DNA from: Beroe ovata
Taxonomy: Eukaryota > Ctenophora > Nuda > Beroida > Beroidae
DNA length: 64,000 nucleotides
Reading direction: 5' to 3'
Assembly: GCA_946803715.1 (NCBI GenBank)
Contig: CAMPET010000036.1
Location: 311,701-375,700 of the forward strand
How positions within the stretch are numbered: the first letter of the stretch is position 1; each line of letters starts with the position of its first letter. The notes below the pieces were generated by a model, which saw nothing but the letters and a program-made list of their open reading frames with translations, was not told where the DNA came from and ran no database searches. This document shows, one piece after another, positions 33,058-43,480 of this stretch. Made by a program: the position numbers and the translations under genes.

Positions 33058-35866
33058 ATGGCTCAATATGTTCTAGCTGGAATTGCTCAATGTCCCAACT
33101 ATGCTAGGGCTGAGATTTTAGCTGATGACTTGTCCACCAACCTACCAGATTTTAAAGTGAGTAAAAACAACTTATAGTCCCCCAGCAATAATGATTATAA
33201 GTCACAACAACAAACAATGACCCCTGCAAACACGCAGGTTCACAAGATCGTGTTATCAGACGGAGAGTGGAAGACATGGTTGAAGGACACCTGTTCAAAG
33301 CATGGCTGGAAACACGAGTCCTCCCCATTGGTTTGGAGGGAACTGGTGGATAGGGGTGGGGCAGGTACCTACCTGGGAGGCTGGGATGACTTCAAGAAGA
33401 TGACTGAGCATTGGTACGGCTACTCGGATAAGCTGGGTACGCTTACTTTCATAACAGCATCTCAGCAAATTAATCAGCAATGTTACATTGCTTGTCAAGG
33501 AAACTGAAGTAACCGCCTCCAACTCTTTCAGCTCCCGCCTTGACGGTTGACATAGCAGCTGAGAACAAGGTCACTCATCAACAAGACCAGGCTGCCTCAG
33601 TGAAGACGCCCGTTGTGCCGGTCAAATTGTGTGTGGTGGGGTCTGGTCAACCCCTGGCTTACAGCCTCATCCCTCTCTTCTTCAACTCATGTTTCCAGGA
33701 AGTACCACTCGCACTCGTTCTCTACGACACCGAGGAACATGCTTCCTCTCTTGAGGGTAAGAGAGGGTTCTAACAAAATGCAGATGTAATGGCCTATCAT
33801 GCCAGTACACGATAACTTATATCTGTAACATAAAATTCTTGACATTCCACTCTTAGGAATCAGTATGGAGATAGCTGACTTCTCATACAAGGAACTGTAC
33901 TCTGTTACAATCAGTCATGATCTGAAAGTTGCTGCAAAAGACGCCGACTTTGTTGTCATCTTGGATCCATTGGACACCACTTCTCATCCGAACAGATTCT
34001 CCCTCCTCAAAGCAGTCGATACGTTCTACAAGGAAACAGCAACATCACTGAAGGGTGTGCTGAAAGATGGTTGTAAGGTTGTTATTAGCGGATATAAAGG
34101 TTGCTTGGGAGGAATGTTGCTCCGCCACTACGGAGTGAAGTGTGAAAACGTGACTGTGGTAACTGCTCTTGATGAACAGAGACTGAAAGCTAAACTCTCT
34201 AAGAAACTACAGGTTATCACAGCTCAGCCGTTACTTTATGAGATCAGATATGTAACATAGTTGTAATATAGTGAAACATATGTCCCTGTAACATACACTG
34301 TACAGGTGTTACCATGTGACATATCAGATGTGACGGTTTGGGGCAACATACCCATACACCACGTTGCTAGTCCAGCTATAGCAACAGTGGCGAATCACGA
34401 GGGCGCTATAACCGGTCCTGGAGACTACAACAAGACTGTGTTCGAGGCTGTCAATGAAATTGATTGGGAATGTTCTAATGTGGATGCGAGGAAAGAACGA
34501 GAGTCACAAATACTGTAAGTTACAACTCACACGCAGTGCGTTAACACTGATAACTCGCCATACTATCGGACAGTTATTATAGTGACACCCACATCTAGGT
34601 CGGCTACCGGACACAAGTCGAACATGGCGACGGCGCTTGCCATATTCCGCCACACCGCGGCGCTGGTAGGTGGCAGTCACAACACAACGATGGCGTGCGT
34701 TTCTGAAGGAGAGTACGGTACTACGCGAGGAGTGATATTCGGATTCCCAGTAGCCGTGAGCGAGGGCGTGGTCATGATAAGAGAGGTGGAGGGCTTATCA
34801 GATAAGGTTAAAGAGTTGATCAAGCTCCAAGATAACCAGTTACTGGTTGAGAAACAGGTACTTTTCTGTCTTCTCCCTCCGTTTTCTCTTGCCACTTGCT
34901 GACCCCGATGGGCCTAAAATCCGTATCGCAGTTGACAAGGGGAGCCTTACATCTGTAAGGTAACCGCTGATGATTCACAGTTTAGATTCTTCCCTCTCTT
35001 CTTTCAATCCTTGGAATAGAAAATCGATATCCAGTATTATGTCATGCTTGCAGTACTATACCCATACACCTCTATAGATAAGACTTGGGATATCGGTCAG
35101 TGAACCTGCTGCAGATAGTGATATAGATATGATACCAACACGGTGCTATGATAGGTTGCGTTGGGCGAGTGTGACAATGTGGAGAAAGCACTGGATATGG
35201 TGGAGGAGACGTTGTGGACGATGCTGGAGACACCCAAACTGCAGAGAACAATAGAAGAGAAGGAGGCGGAGCGGCTAGCTGCAGAGGAGGTAAGAGAGCT
35301 TGTGTCAGTGTGTGTGTGTGTGTGTGTGTGTGTGTNNNNNNNNNNNNNNNNNNNNNNNNNNNNNNNNNNNNNNNNNNNNNNNNNNNNNNNNNNNNNNNNN
35401 NNNNNNNNNNNNNNNNNNNNNNNNNNNNNNNNNNNNNNNNNNNNNNNNNNNNNNNNNNNNNNNNNNNNNNNNNNNNNNNNNNNNNNNNNNNNNNNNNNNN
35501 NNNNNNNNNNNNNNNNNGTGTGTGTGTGTGTGTGTGTGTTACAGCTCACTTCGTGCACTGTGCACTGTGCAGTTTCGTGTTATATCCCACTGTCTGAAAC
35601 ACCACACACAATGTATTACACCCAGTGTATACTGTATAATGATGTATAATGTACAACATATACATTATACATCACCCCCACTCGCTGTGTTTACCACCCA
35701 CTGACACCATGTACTGTTGCAGGCGGAGAGGAAAGCTGCGGAGGCTCGTGCCAAGGAGGAGGCAAAGAAGAAGGCGGAGGAAGATGCACTGAAGAAGGCG
35801 GCTGAGGAGGCTGCTGCAGCTGCCGCCGCCATGGAGGAGGAGCCAGACTATGACGAGGACAACTGA
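33058..35866 (+). CDS. MDH1B: MDH1B-like protein, probably not a malate dehydrogenase
   Basis: Eight exons: 33058-33156, 33238-33436, 33532-33756, 33857-34212, 34306-34514, 34599-34857, 35155-35289 and 35723-35866. They sum to 541 aa (human MDH1B is 518). The N-terminal 100 residues ([40 protein letters not shown]) are the MDH1B-specific domain. The Rossmann-type dehydrogenase domain follows ([19 protein letters not shown], then [12 protein letters not shown]). At the catalytic loop, where active enzymes have GNHS, the sequence reads WGNIPIHH. Human MDH1B likewise lacks His there. The GxGxxG loop is also degraded. A structural rather than enzymatic role is therefore likely; vertebrate MDH1B is expressed in ciliated and sperm cells. 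The last exon is almost pure Ala/Glu/Lys, ending in an acidic tail ([10 protein letters not shown]). Intron 7 carries a TG microsatellite and N gap. Confidence 0.92.
35310..35539. repeat. (TG)n microsatellite with 182-base N gap
   Basis: TG repeats flank an N run at 35336-35517, in the last intron of the MDH1B-like gene. Coding exons on both sides are intact. Confidence 0.95.
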
Positions 35867-36242
35867 TCAGATAGATCAATCATGGAGCTGTTAGTCTGAT
35901 AGTACGGTCGAAACTGATGAATCAGTTGTGTAGATTATTATGAGTGAGACTGCTGGGACAGGATGCCAATTTGAGATTTATGATTTATCTTGGAGTTCCA
36001 GTAGCAGATTTTGATAAGCCTAGCTGCATATTTTAAGTTTAGGATAAGTGAAATGGGAGCGATTTGAGAAAGAATTTTATCAATAAGTGCCCTTTGCTAT
36101 CAATAGAAAGTTGTAAATACAAATATCCGAACTTCAATGCTTCTCTTCCGAGAGTTTGATTGTCCATGATCTTGTTCTCATCATCCCGATGTATTTCTAA
36201 TCATTTCACTCCGATCCTTACATCTCCACTCCACAGTTAGTA

Positions 36243-36560
36243 ATGTCTGCGACTTACAAAACATCGGAATCAAAGCGTGAGGAGTTCAGGAAGTATCTGG
36301 AGAAGGAGGGAGTACTTGACAACCTCACTAAGATCCTGGTGTGTCTGTACGAGGAGCCCGAGAAGCCGGTCAATGCTCTGGACTTCCTGAAGCAGCATTT
36401 GCACGGAGGTTCGCCGGAAAGTAACGATGTTGAGACTCTCAGACTAGAGCTCCAAGAGCTGAGGACAAAACATGAGGCTGTGTTGTCAGAGAACGAGGCC
36501 CTCAAGGCAAAGCTCCTCGAGTACGAGGCTCCTGCCGAGGAAAAGGAAGCTGAGAGTTAG
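36243..36560 (+). CDS. MYCBP: MYCBP (AMY-1/FAP174) homologue
   Basis: An intact single-exon frame of 105 aa, against 103 aa for human MYCBP. The core SKREEFRKYLEKEGVLDNLT, VCLYEEPEKP and ALDFLKQHL is close to the human protein. A C-terminal coiled coil (LRLELQELRTKHEAVLSENE) with an acidic end follows. MYCBP binds c-MYC and AKAPs through its docking/dimerisation-type helices. The Chlamydomonas homologue FAP174 is a central-apparatus protein of flagella. The ATG at 36243 is preceded by a possible 3' splice site (CTCCACAG), so the gene may have a non-coding first exon. It lies 376 bp after the MDH1B stop on the same strand. Confidence 0.95.
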   Translation: MSATYKTSESKREEFRKYLEKEGVLDNLTKILVCLYEEPEKPVNALDFLKQHLHGGSPESNDVETLRLELQELRTKHEAVLSENEALKAKLLEYEAPAEEKEAES

Positions 36561-37007
36561 TAGGAGTGGACGCATTTTCTATATAATATCCTATTTGGAA
36601 AATATTCTGAATTCATGAGACTGAGTGTGAAGATGTATTATAGGACGAGAAACGTAACACAACTTTCCATCCCGTAATATCAGAGTTTTGATTTCTATCC
36701 CAATTATGTCACAAAATAGACGCATATGAGTTATCTTTGGCGTATTTCTTTTCTATTTCACGATCACTCAGAGTTCAGACATTTGCCAGGCTTGGCTTTG
36801 TCATATTGGTATGTTTGGTACAATATCTGATGCCCCACTCTAGAATGGAATGCGCTGCTTTGAGATTGCAGTGTCTCGCGCGCGCGAAATTCGACTCGTT
36901 GCTTCGTTGTCATAGAAACGTTGCAATTGCTGAAGACACCAGCTTGCACTTCATCGAAACATTATTCAATAGAATCCAATGAATAACAGCAAATTTTCCC
37001 CAATAGT

Positions 37008-38467
37008 ATGAGTACTGGTATACAACTCTGCGAGCCCACTGAACTTTACAACATTTTAAATCAGACAGATTTGAAAGGGAAACCTTGCCTCTCAGACAGA
37101 ACTTATCTTCTCCTTTTAGGTGAGATTTAGGTTCGATGCATCCGCTCATGATTTACTGTGTCTTGGCTCCTACAATTGCAATTTATCACATGACTTCTAT
37201 ACACAGATGTACGGGAATACAGCGCGTACGAGGAATCCCATGTTCTCACAGCCCGGCACACAGTGAGAGGCAGCTCCGGTGGCGACTTCCTGATTCCGGC
37301 CGATGCCGAAGTCGAGACGAAACACCACTGTGTAGTCTACGACAGCTCCACTACAGATCACATTGATAAAGAAAGTGAGTGGACGCCCAGCCTCTATTTG
37401 GTAATTACGTAATTGTCAACTGACGCCGTTTCCAGCAACATACTCATAGTTTTCACTTCACAGGTGATGTGTATCTATGTGCTAAGATGTTATCAGAGCT
37501 AACATGCAAAACCCCAATCCTTATCCTTAACGGTGGCTACGAGAAGTTCTCAGCACTCTACCCATTCCTGAAATCAATACAAGTCATCTTCAGCCCAAGG
37601 GTAAGCTACAATTTCTCTTCTTGTTATAGTGAATCATAGAGTGTCTCATCTCAATAGCCAATGATTTCTAAGACCCTTATCATACAGGAATTGGAAGAGC
37701 TGACTCTGTTTCCGATTGAAGTTGTTCCTGGAATTGTCTACATGGGAACAGCTGCGCAAGCATCCAATGCAGACCTCATGAAACAACTCGCATTTCAATG
37801 TCTCATAAACGCGTCTCCTGAGACTCCAGTCAGGTGAGATAGCGTGAATCAAAATACATCTAAGACTCTATCCTGTAAGACTCTATTCTGTAAGACTTAC
37901 GCTACCTCAGTGAAGCAATATGTGATCTGGTGCGAATTTGAGATTATGATACGTTTTCTTCTTCAGTGTAGCTAGTGGAATAACAGCAAAGGAGTTCTCA
38001 CTGAGTGATACAGGGGATGCTAAATCACTGCTCAAGGAAATATCACAGCTTATCGAGAGCTATCGGGCGAAGAAGCGACCAATCCTAATTGTGAGGTTAA
38101 TTTCTTTACTTCAAAGAAATTTCATATCATTGCTTACCAATATGAAGTTTTATCCAAGACTCATTCCATTTCTCCCCATTCACAGCTCTGATAGTCTGAA
38201 TAGAAGTGTATTTCTCGTACTGGCGTATCAGATGAAGAGAAACAAATGGACTTTGGAGGTAAGTACTCAAATAGTCTGCATTTGCTCAGATACGAAACTA
38301 AATGTCATTACGTCACACTTAATTCCTTGCAGAAGTCGTGGAATACACTCAAACAGAACAAGAGCTACATCCGACCCTCACTCGGCCATATGAAACAGCT
38401 GTCCGACTTTGAGGAGGAAATATGCGAAGCAAGGACAACGAATATTGCCATTCCTAATCTTATGTGA
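37008..38467 (+). CDS. STYXL1: STYXL1/MK-STYX-like pseudophosphatase
   Basis: Seven exons: 37008-37119, 37207-37374, 37464-37600, 37688-37833, 37967-38095, 38186-38258 and 38333-38467. All joins are in phase and encode 299 aa (human STYXL1 is 313). The N-terminus (LCEPTELYNILN) and the rhodanese-like domain (YEESHVLTARHTVRG, ILILNGGYEKFSALYPF) match MK-STYX. The dual-specificity phosphatase domain follows, from FPIEVVPGIVYMGTA. At the signature loop, where active phosphatases have HCxxGxxRS, the sequence reads VSSDSLNRS. The Cys is absent, so catalysis is not expected. MK-STYX in mammals is also an inactive phosphatase, acting as an adaptor in stress-granule and mitochondrial signalling. Whether that role applies here is unknown. 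Confidence 0.92.
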
Positions 38468-39232
38468 GACCGCAAAATACACCATGATGACCACATCGAT
38501 CTGGACAACAGTGCAACACCATTGTTCATCATCATACCATGTGTCATTACGGTCATACATTGTGATCGCGCATAAACTGTTCTGGAAGCATCTGCTGTAT
38601 TAATTGATACTGGTGTCAAGTTGCTGTGTGTAGAGCTGATGTAAGCACCACTGCGTAGGTATACCTATTACCTACATGAGATACACGTACGTATCTCCGG
38701 CTCCGGTGGCTGGTGCATAGGGTATGGTTACCTCTGCATCCCATATGGAGATCGTTATCGTCTTGAGTGCAGGGTTATCGTTCATACATTTACATTTACA
38801 TGTGCGGTCATTCCTTTATTTGAAGTTTTTGTACACTCTATCATATTATACCTTACACTCGATTTTATCGCTATTCAAGACTTGGAGAGTCTCGAAATAA
38901 CTCCAGGATTCCTGAAGAGGTAGCTACATCCAGAACAATGCTAATAATCTAATATAGGAACTGTCGTTTCTTCCTCCTTATTACGCAGTGTGATGTTATT
39001 TCAAGCATTCATTCTCTCATTTTCCATTTTTCTTCCTTCTGTACCTATCAGCGCTTATCTTATTTCGTTCCCTTTATTTTCTCTTTTTCAAGCGCTGTAG
39101 GAGAGCTTTTCTCATCAAGATTTATCATACCCGCTTGCCTGCCGGTATTCAAATCCTAAATCGTGATGCTCTCCCCCCCTGTATCTATGCATGATGAATT
39201 ATTTGTGATCATGATGCAGGTGAAAATCGGAC

Positions 39233-40705
39233 ATGTCCGCCTCTACATCCAGTAGATTCTCTCAGGAAGATCAGAGACCCCTGCCCACCACCACGGATTC
39301 CGGGTTCAGTAACTGTAGCTGTAGGTTCTGGCTCGCCATAACAGCTGTTGTCATTGGCGGAGCATTCCAGTTCGGTTTTGCACTCAGTGTTGTAGCTAAT
39401 ACTATGGGCCCTATCCAGGTTCATTTCAATGCGACCGATCTGTACATCAGTGCGATTGTCAGTGGGAATGCTATTGGGGCGCTGGGTGGCGCTCTACTTG
39501 CCGGCACTATTGCCGACTCATTGGGTAGAGTGCGAGGCATGATACTCAATGTGGTTCCATTTGTGCTGGGACCTGTGCTGATGGCAGCGTGCCAGCACCC
39601 AGCCGTTATGCTTGCAGGCAGGATAGTGGCAGGGTTTGGGGTGGGGGTTGCCTCTGGGATCACCAACATGTTCCTGTCCGAGATAGCCCCAGTTTCAGTG
39701 CGAGGGTTTGTTGGGATGCTGTGGGGCGTGGTCCTCACCATGGGTTCTCTTGTGGCACTCCTTATCAGCACTGATTTGGGCACCACTGACTTGGGCTGGA
39801 GATTGGTTTACGCATTCCCAATACTTCCAGCTCTCTTCCAGACATTAGTCTTGCTGTTCTGCCCTGAACCACCATCTTACCTTGCGTTCAACAGGAATGA
39901 TACAGCTTCTGCTACCGCTTCTTTGCAAATTTACCGCAAGGAATTGCTGGATGAAGAAATCGAGGGGTTAGAACAGAGCAAGGAGGTGGAGACATCGAGT
40001 TCGAGTGTTCTCTCATTTTGGGAGCTTTTCAGCCACCCTGGCCACAGATTAGCACTCATTATCGGGATCGGGCTGCACAGTTGCCAGCAACTGAGTGCCA
40101 TCAATGTGGTGATGAGCTACACTCCGACTATATTCGCTCAGGCTAACGTTGGTGATACCTCACTCGCGACAATTGGTGTGGGTATTGTGAATGTCGCGAG
40201 TGCGTTTGGCACGTCGTTTTTCACTGACAGGCTGGGAAGGAGGCTGCTCATGATTCTCGGCCTACTCCTCACTGGATTAGCACACATGGCACTTGCAGTT
40301 TCTCAGTCTTGTGCCACAGGAGTGTGGCAGTGTACTGGGCCGTGGAATGGAAAAGTTGCCATCGCTGCCGTGTTTCTCTACATTCTCGGTTTTGCTGGGA
40401 GTGTTGGATCCATACCCTGGCTCATCGTGAACGAAATAGCAGCCCCAGAGGCGAGAGGGAAGACGAGTAGTATTTGTGTGGGGGTCAACTGGAGCTGGGC
40501 TCTTATCATCCTTTTCTCATATGATTCCGTGCACAAAGCATTGGGGTCGTATACTTTCTTTTTGTTTGGTGGGGTCACGCTCTTCTGGTTGGTGTTTACT
40601 GTGTTCCTAATGCCAGAGACAAGAAAGAAAACAGTTCGCGAAATATCAAAAGAAATCACATCACAAGCAAACCACTTTCCTCCATTAGTTTTCTTTAACA
40701 AATGA
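39233..40705 (+). CDS. SLC2 (GLUT) family sugar transporter, intronless
   Basis: An intact frame of 490 aa with about 12 hydrophobic segments. Sugar-porter signatures are in place: DSLGRVRG after TM2, GRIVAGFGVGVASG, SEIAPVSVRG, PEPPSYL after TM6, the QQLSAINVVMSYT motif of TM7, FTDRLGRR between TM8 and TM9, and PETRKKTV after TM12. The protein should sit in the plasma membrane or an internal membrane and carry hexoses by facilitated diffusion. The QLS motif is found in class I GLUTs that do not move fructose; extending that to this protein is inference. The cytoplasmic ends are short, about 30 residues at the N-terminus. The lack of introns, while neighbours such as STYXL1 have six, could reflect an old retrocopy, but no poly(A) remnant or flanking repeat is obvious. 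Confidence 0.93.
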   Translation: MSASTSSRFSQEDQRPLPTTTDSGFSNCSCRFWLAITAVVIGGAFQFGFALSVVANTMGPIQVHFNATDLYISAIVSGNAIGALGGALLAGTIADSLGRVRGMILNVVPFVLGPVLMAACQHPAVMLAGRIVAGFGVGVASGITNMFLSEIAPVSVRGFVGMLWGVVLTMGSLVALLISTDLGTTDLGWRLVYAFPILPALFQTLVLLFCPEPPSYLAFNRNDTASATASLQIYRKELLDEEIEGLEQSKEVETSSSSVLSFWELFSHPGHRLALIIGIGLHSCQQLSAINVVMSYTPTIFAQANVGDTSLATIGVGIVNVASAFGTSFFTDRLGRRLLMILGLLLTGLAHMALAVSQSCATGVWQCTGPWNGKVAIAAVFLYILGFAGSVGSIPWLIVNEIAAPEARGKTSSICVGVNWSWALIILFSYDSVHKALGSYTFFLFGGVTLFWLVFTVFLMPETRKKTVREISKEITSQANHFPPLVFFNK

Positions 40706-40839
40706 AATGTTACTTTTGAATTTGAAATAGATTTTCATTTTTCAACTGAATTACTCAAAGTCAAGCTGAATCAATAACTGATAACGGGATTGGGGATTGC
40801 GGGAATCAATTTAAGCTTTTCAAATTCGTGTTTTACTTT

Positions 40840-42270
40840 TAGCTCAGACTGTTCCCGCGCTGCGTGACTCCGCGCGCGCTGTATTTCTACGACTTTTCAG
40901 TTCACTGAGTAGAACAGGGGCGCGCAACGTGTGCACAGCTCAGACAAACCACGAAGTCAAACGCTTACAGTTACACTTACAGTTACTGCCGTAGCATTGC
41001 CAGACCACAGACAAGACGCGAGAATTGAGAAACAGTGAACAGAAAACATCCGGCAATCACCGATCGACATGACAATGGACTAGGGTCTTTTTTGCTTTTT
41101 TCTTACCGTTGCGGTTGAGTATTGTTTGCATTGTCGGGCGATGCCAGACCGCTGAGAGTGAGATTGAGCATAAGTAAAAGTTTGCGCCGCGCGCGCGCGA
41201 AACGAAACTCTCAGTCTCAGTCTCTCACTGTGGACCATGGACAAGGTCTATCATATCACCCGATCATCGATCGACAAAGTAATAAGTATTGTACCTGACA
41301 CTTGTAGGCCTACTCCTAGGGTTTTTTTCCTACCGTTGGCGACGCGCAATTCACAATTTTAATTCTGCTGCAGTTGTAGGATTTACCCTTGTCGATCGAT
41401 GATAGACCCTGTCGAGAATTTCGTTGCGCGCGCGCGCAAACTTATTCTCAGACATCATCAGCGGTCTGGCATCGCCAGACAAACCCTACCCTTGCTGGCG
41501 GGATTTTATCCCTGGCAAGGGTTGTCTGGCGATGCTAGACCGCTGATGCAAGCCGCGGATTGAAAATCGCGCGCACCGACGGTAGGGTAAAATCCTACAA
41601 TGCTGCAGCTCAGCAGCTGCGCCGCCAGGGATAAAATCCCGCCAGCAAGGGTAGGATTAGGAAGAAATCCTTGTCAGATTTTACATTCTAGTAGTATTTC
41701 TATCTGACCAGTGACCTCTGTTTCTCAGCAGTTGCAGTCTGGGTAGGTAAGGGAAAAAATCTAGCTCTTCTTCAAGTCGGACTTATTTGTCTGTTGTCAC
41801 TATCTGATTTTGTCTGACCTCTTTTACTTTAGTTCTCGCGCGGCGCGTCTTCATCACACATGCTCCCGCACTTCAACTTCAATTTCAAACTTGGAATTGC
41901 TTGTTCAACTTCATGTTATTCTTGTGCAGACACTTTGAATTACATTTACAGACAGTTTAGTAATAGTTGTGTTACTGGAGAATTACAGTGTTACTGTTAC
42001 ACTTACTGCATAATCATGAAAAATACACGAACAAACTCTCGGCCTCATTAATATCAAATGTCCACCTATAAATTCAACATTGAACTTTTGAATACGGCCA
42101 GTTAATACCATCAATATCATTATCATTGTCAATGCCATACTCATTTCTCATGATGATGATCTTTGTAGGGTTTTTCCCTACCGTCGGAGCTGCGCAATTG
42201 TCATAATGTCAATGTCATTCCTTGCCAGGGATAAAATCCCGCCAGCAAGGGAAGGGTGAAATCCTACAAG
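40840..42270. repeat. Cluster of nested GC-rich dispersed repeats and MITEs
   Basis: Segments of several families are interleaved. CTACGACTTTTCAGTTCACT at about 40886 is shared with 30633. The unit with AGACCGCTGA and a CGCG run at 41140-41280 is inverted relative to its copies at 41393-41490 and 30069-30165. MITE-type ends occur at about 41326, 41376, 41590-41600 and 41640-41660. A complete copy with target duplication is at 42163-42269. No coding exon is supported. Confidence 0.75.
42163..42269. mobile_element. hAT-type MITE with perfect 8-bp target duplication
   Basis: The ends are TTGTAGGGTTTTTCCCTACC and AAGGGTGAAATCCTACAA, imperfect inverted repeats. GATGATCT occurs directly on both sides (42155-42162 and 42270-42277), the 8-bp duplication length typical of hAT insertions. 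No coding capacity. It is a sibling of 23626-23718. Confidence 0.88.
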
Positions 42271-42552
42271 ATGATCTACAATCAACATTCAACAATGATG
42301 TTGAGTGTGACACTGACAGTGCTCTGCAGAGATCCCGTTATCTATATCGATAAGGAAGGACATTGATTGATATCAAAAAGGAAACAATAGCAAACAAATC
42401 ACCATGACAGGCAGCAAAGCGAAACTTAGCCAAAAAGCATTAACTATTAGCATTAATTTTTCTCACATTGAAGTTCAATATTGAACTGAATTCTGCAGTT
42501 AATTTCACCAGTAGTTTAGAAACGGAATGGAAATTGTGCCAGTGGGTTCATT

Positions 42553-42587
42553 CATTGTTGTGTGGCACAATATGCCACACAACAATG
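42553..42587. other. Perfect 15-bp-arm palindrome
   Basis: CATTGTTGTGTGGCA is followed after 5 bases by its exact inverse complement. It lies just outside the inverted-repeat element at 42610-43188 and could form a stable hairpin in RNA or a cruciform in DNA. Confidence 0.9.
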
Positions 42588-42609
42588 GATGAAAATTGAC
42601 CGGCAACTT

Positions 42610-43188
42610 GTGCCGGTGTCGATGCAATAATAAGGTAACAGTAAGACAACAATAACGCAACAATAAGACAACAATAACGCAACAAGCGACTAAAATGTAG
42701 ACAACAATAAGACAACAAACCCCGCTTTGCCTAATATCGCGACTGTCGACCCAAATCAAACAACAATAGCACAACAATAAGACAACAATAGCAGAACATT
42801 GCAACAATTCACTCGTAGCAGTAGCATCCGTACCAGTACCTACTTTTGCCCTACCAGTATACCATACTTTTTCAATCCGCACCATATCATGCGACCCTCG
42901 CTCATATCACGAGACCCATGTCCCATACCTATCACCATTCAATTTCATGCGACCCACACCCATCCCAAAAACGTGTCAAATATGCGTGTCGGACAGAAAT
43001 AAGTGGAAGATAAAAGTTATTGCGTTGAAAGTGACAAATAAGTGAATTGTTCCGTTATGGCTGTCTTAAAGTTGTCTTATTGTCGCGTTATTGGTGTCTA
43101 CATTTAAGTCGCTTGTTGCGTTATTGTTGTCTCATTGTTGTATCATTGTTGCGCTATTGCTGTTTTATTGTTGCATCGACACCGGCAC
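42610..43188. mobile_element. Inverted-repeat element built of ACAACAATA-type units
   Basis: The left end GTGCCGGTGTCGATGCAATA and the right end TTGCATCGACACCGGCAC are inverted copies. Both arms continue inward for over 80 bp as tandem units such as AGACAACAATAACGCAACAA, including the shared landmark AAGCGACT near AATGTAGACA. The interior (about 42800-43040) has no transposase. I could not identify a target duplication, so the superfamily is open. Confidence 0.75.
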
Positions 43189-43480
43189 TAGTTAGCAAAG
43201 TTCGATTGTGCAGATACTGTGCAGATTGTGCAGATACTGTGAGATAGAAATAGAATTGAATAATTTTTTGAATTACTCCTGGGTTTCCCCCTTTGTAACA
43301 AAGGATAAGTCACTAAGTGCTACAGCAGACACAACAAATTATAGCTATGGGTTCTTGAGGCACGCCCTGTCTCTATGACAGTGACACAATGTCTGTCTCT
43401 ATGACAGTGACACAATGTCTGTCCCCTTCTAAGTTCTATATGTAAATTATAGACAGGTAACATCTCTGCCGGACCTATCA

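Noticed and set aside
32874-33107. 77-codon hydrophobic frame directly before MDH1B
   Set aside because: It overlaps the true MDH1B first exon (ATG at 33058) in another frame and matches no family. The MDH1B start fits the family N-terminus and the splice phase.
39233-40705. Bacterial contamination suggested by intronless genes such as the SLC2 gene
   Set aside because: Single-exon genes alternate with multi-exon animal genes on the same contiguous sequence, and their best family resemblances are to animal proteins.
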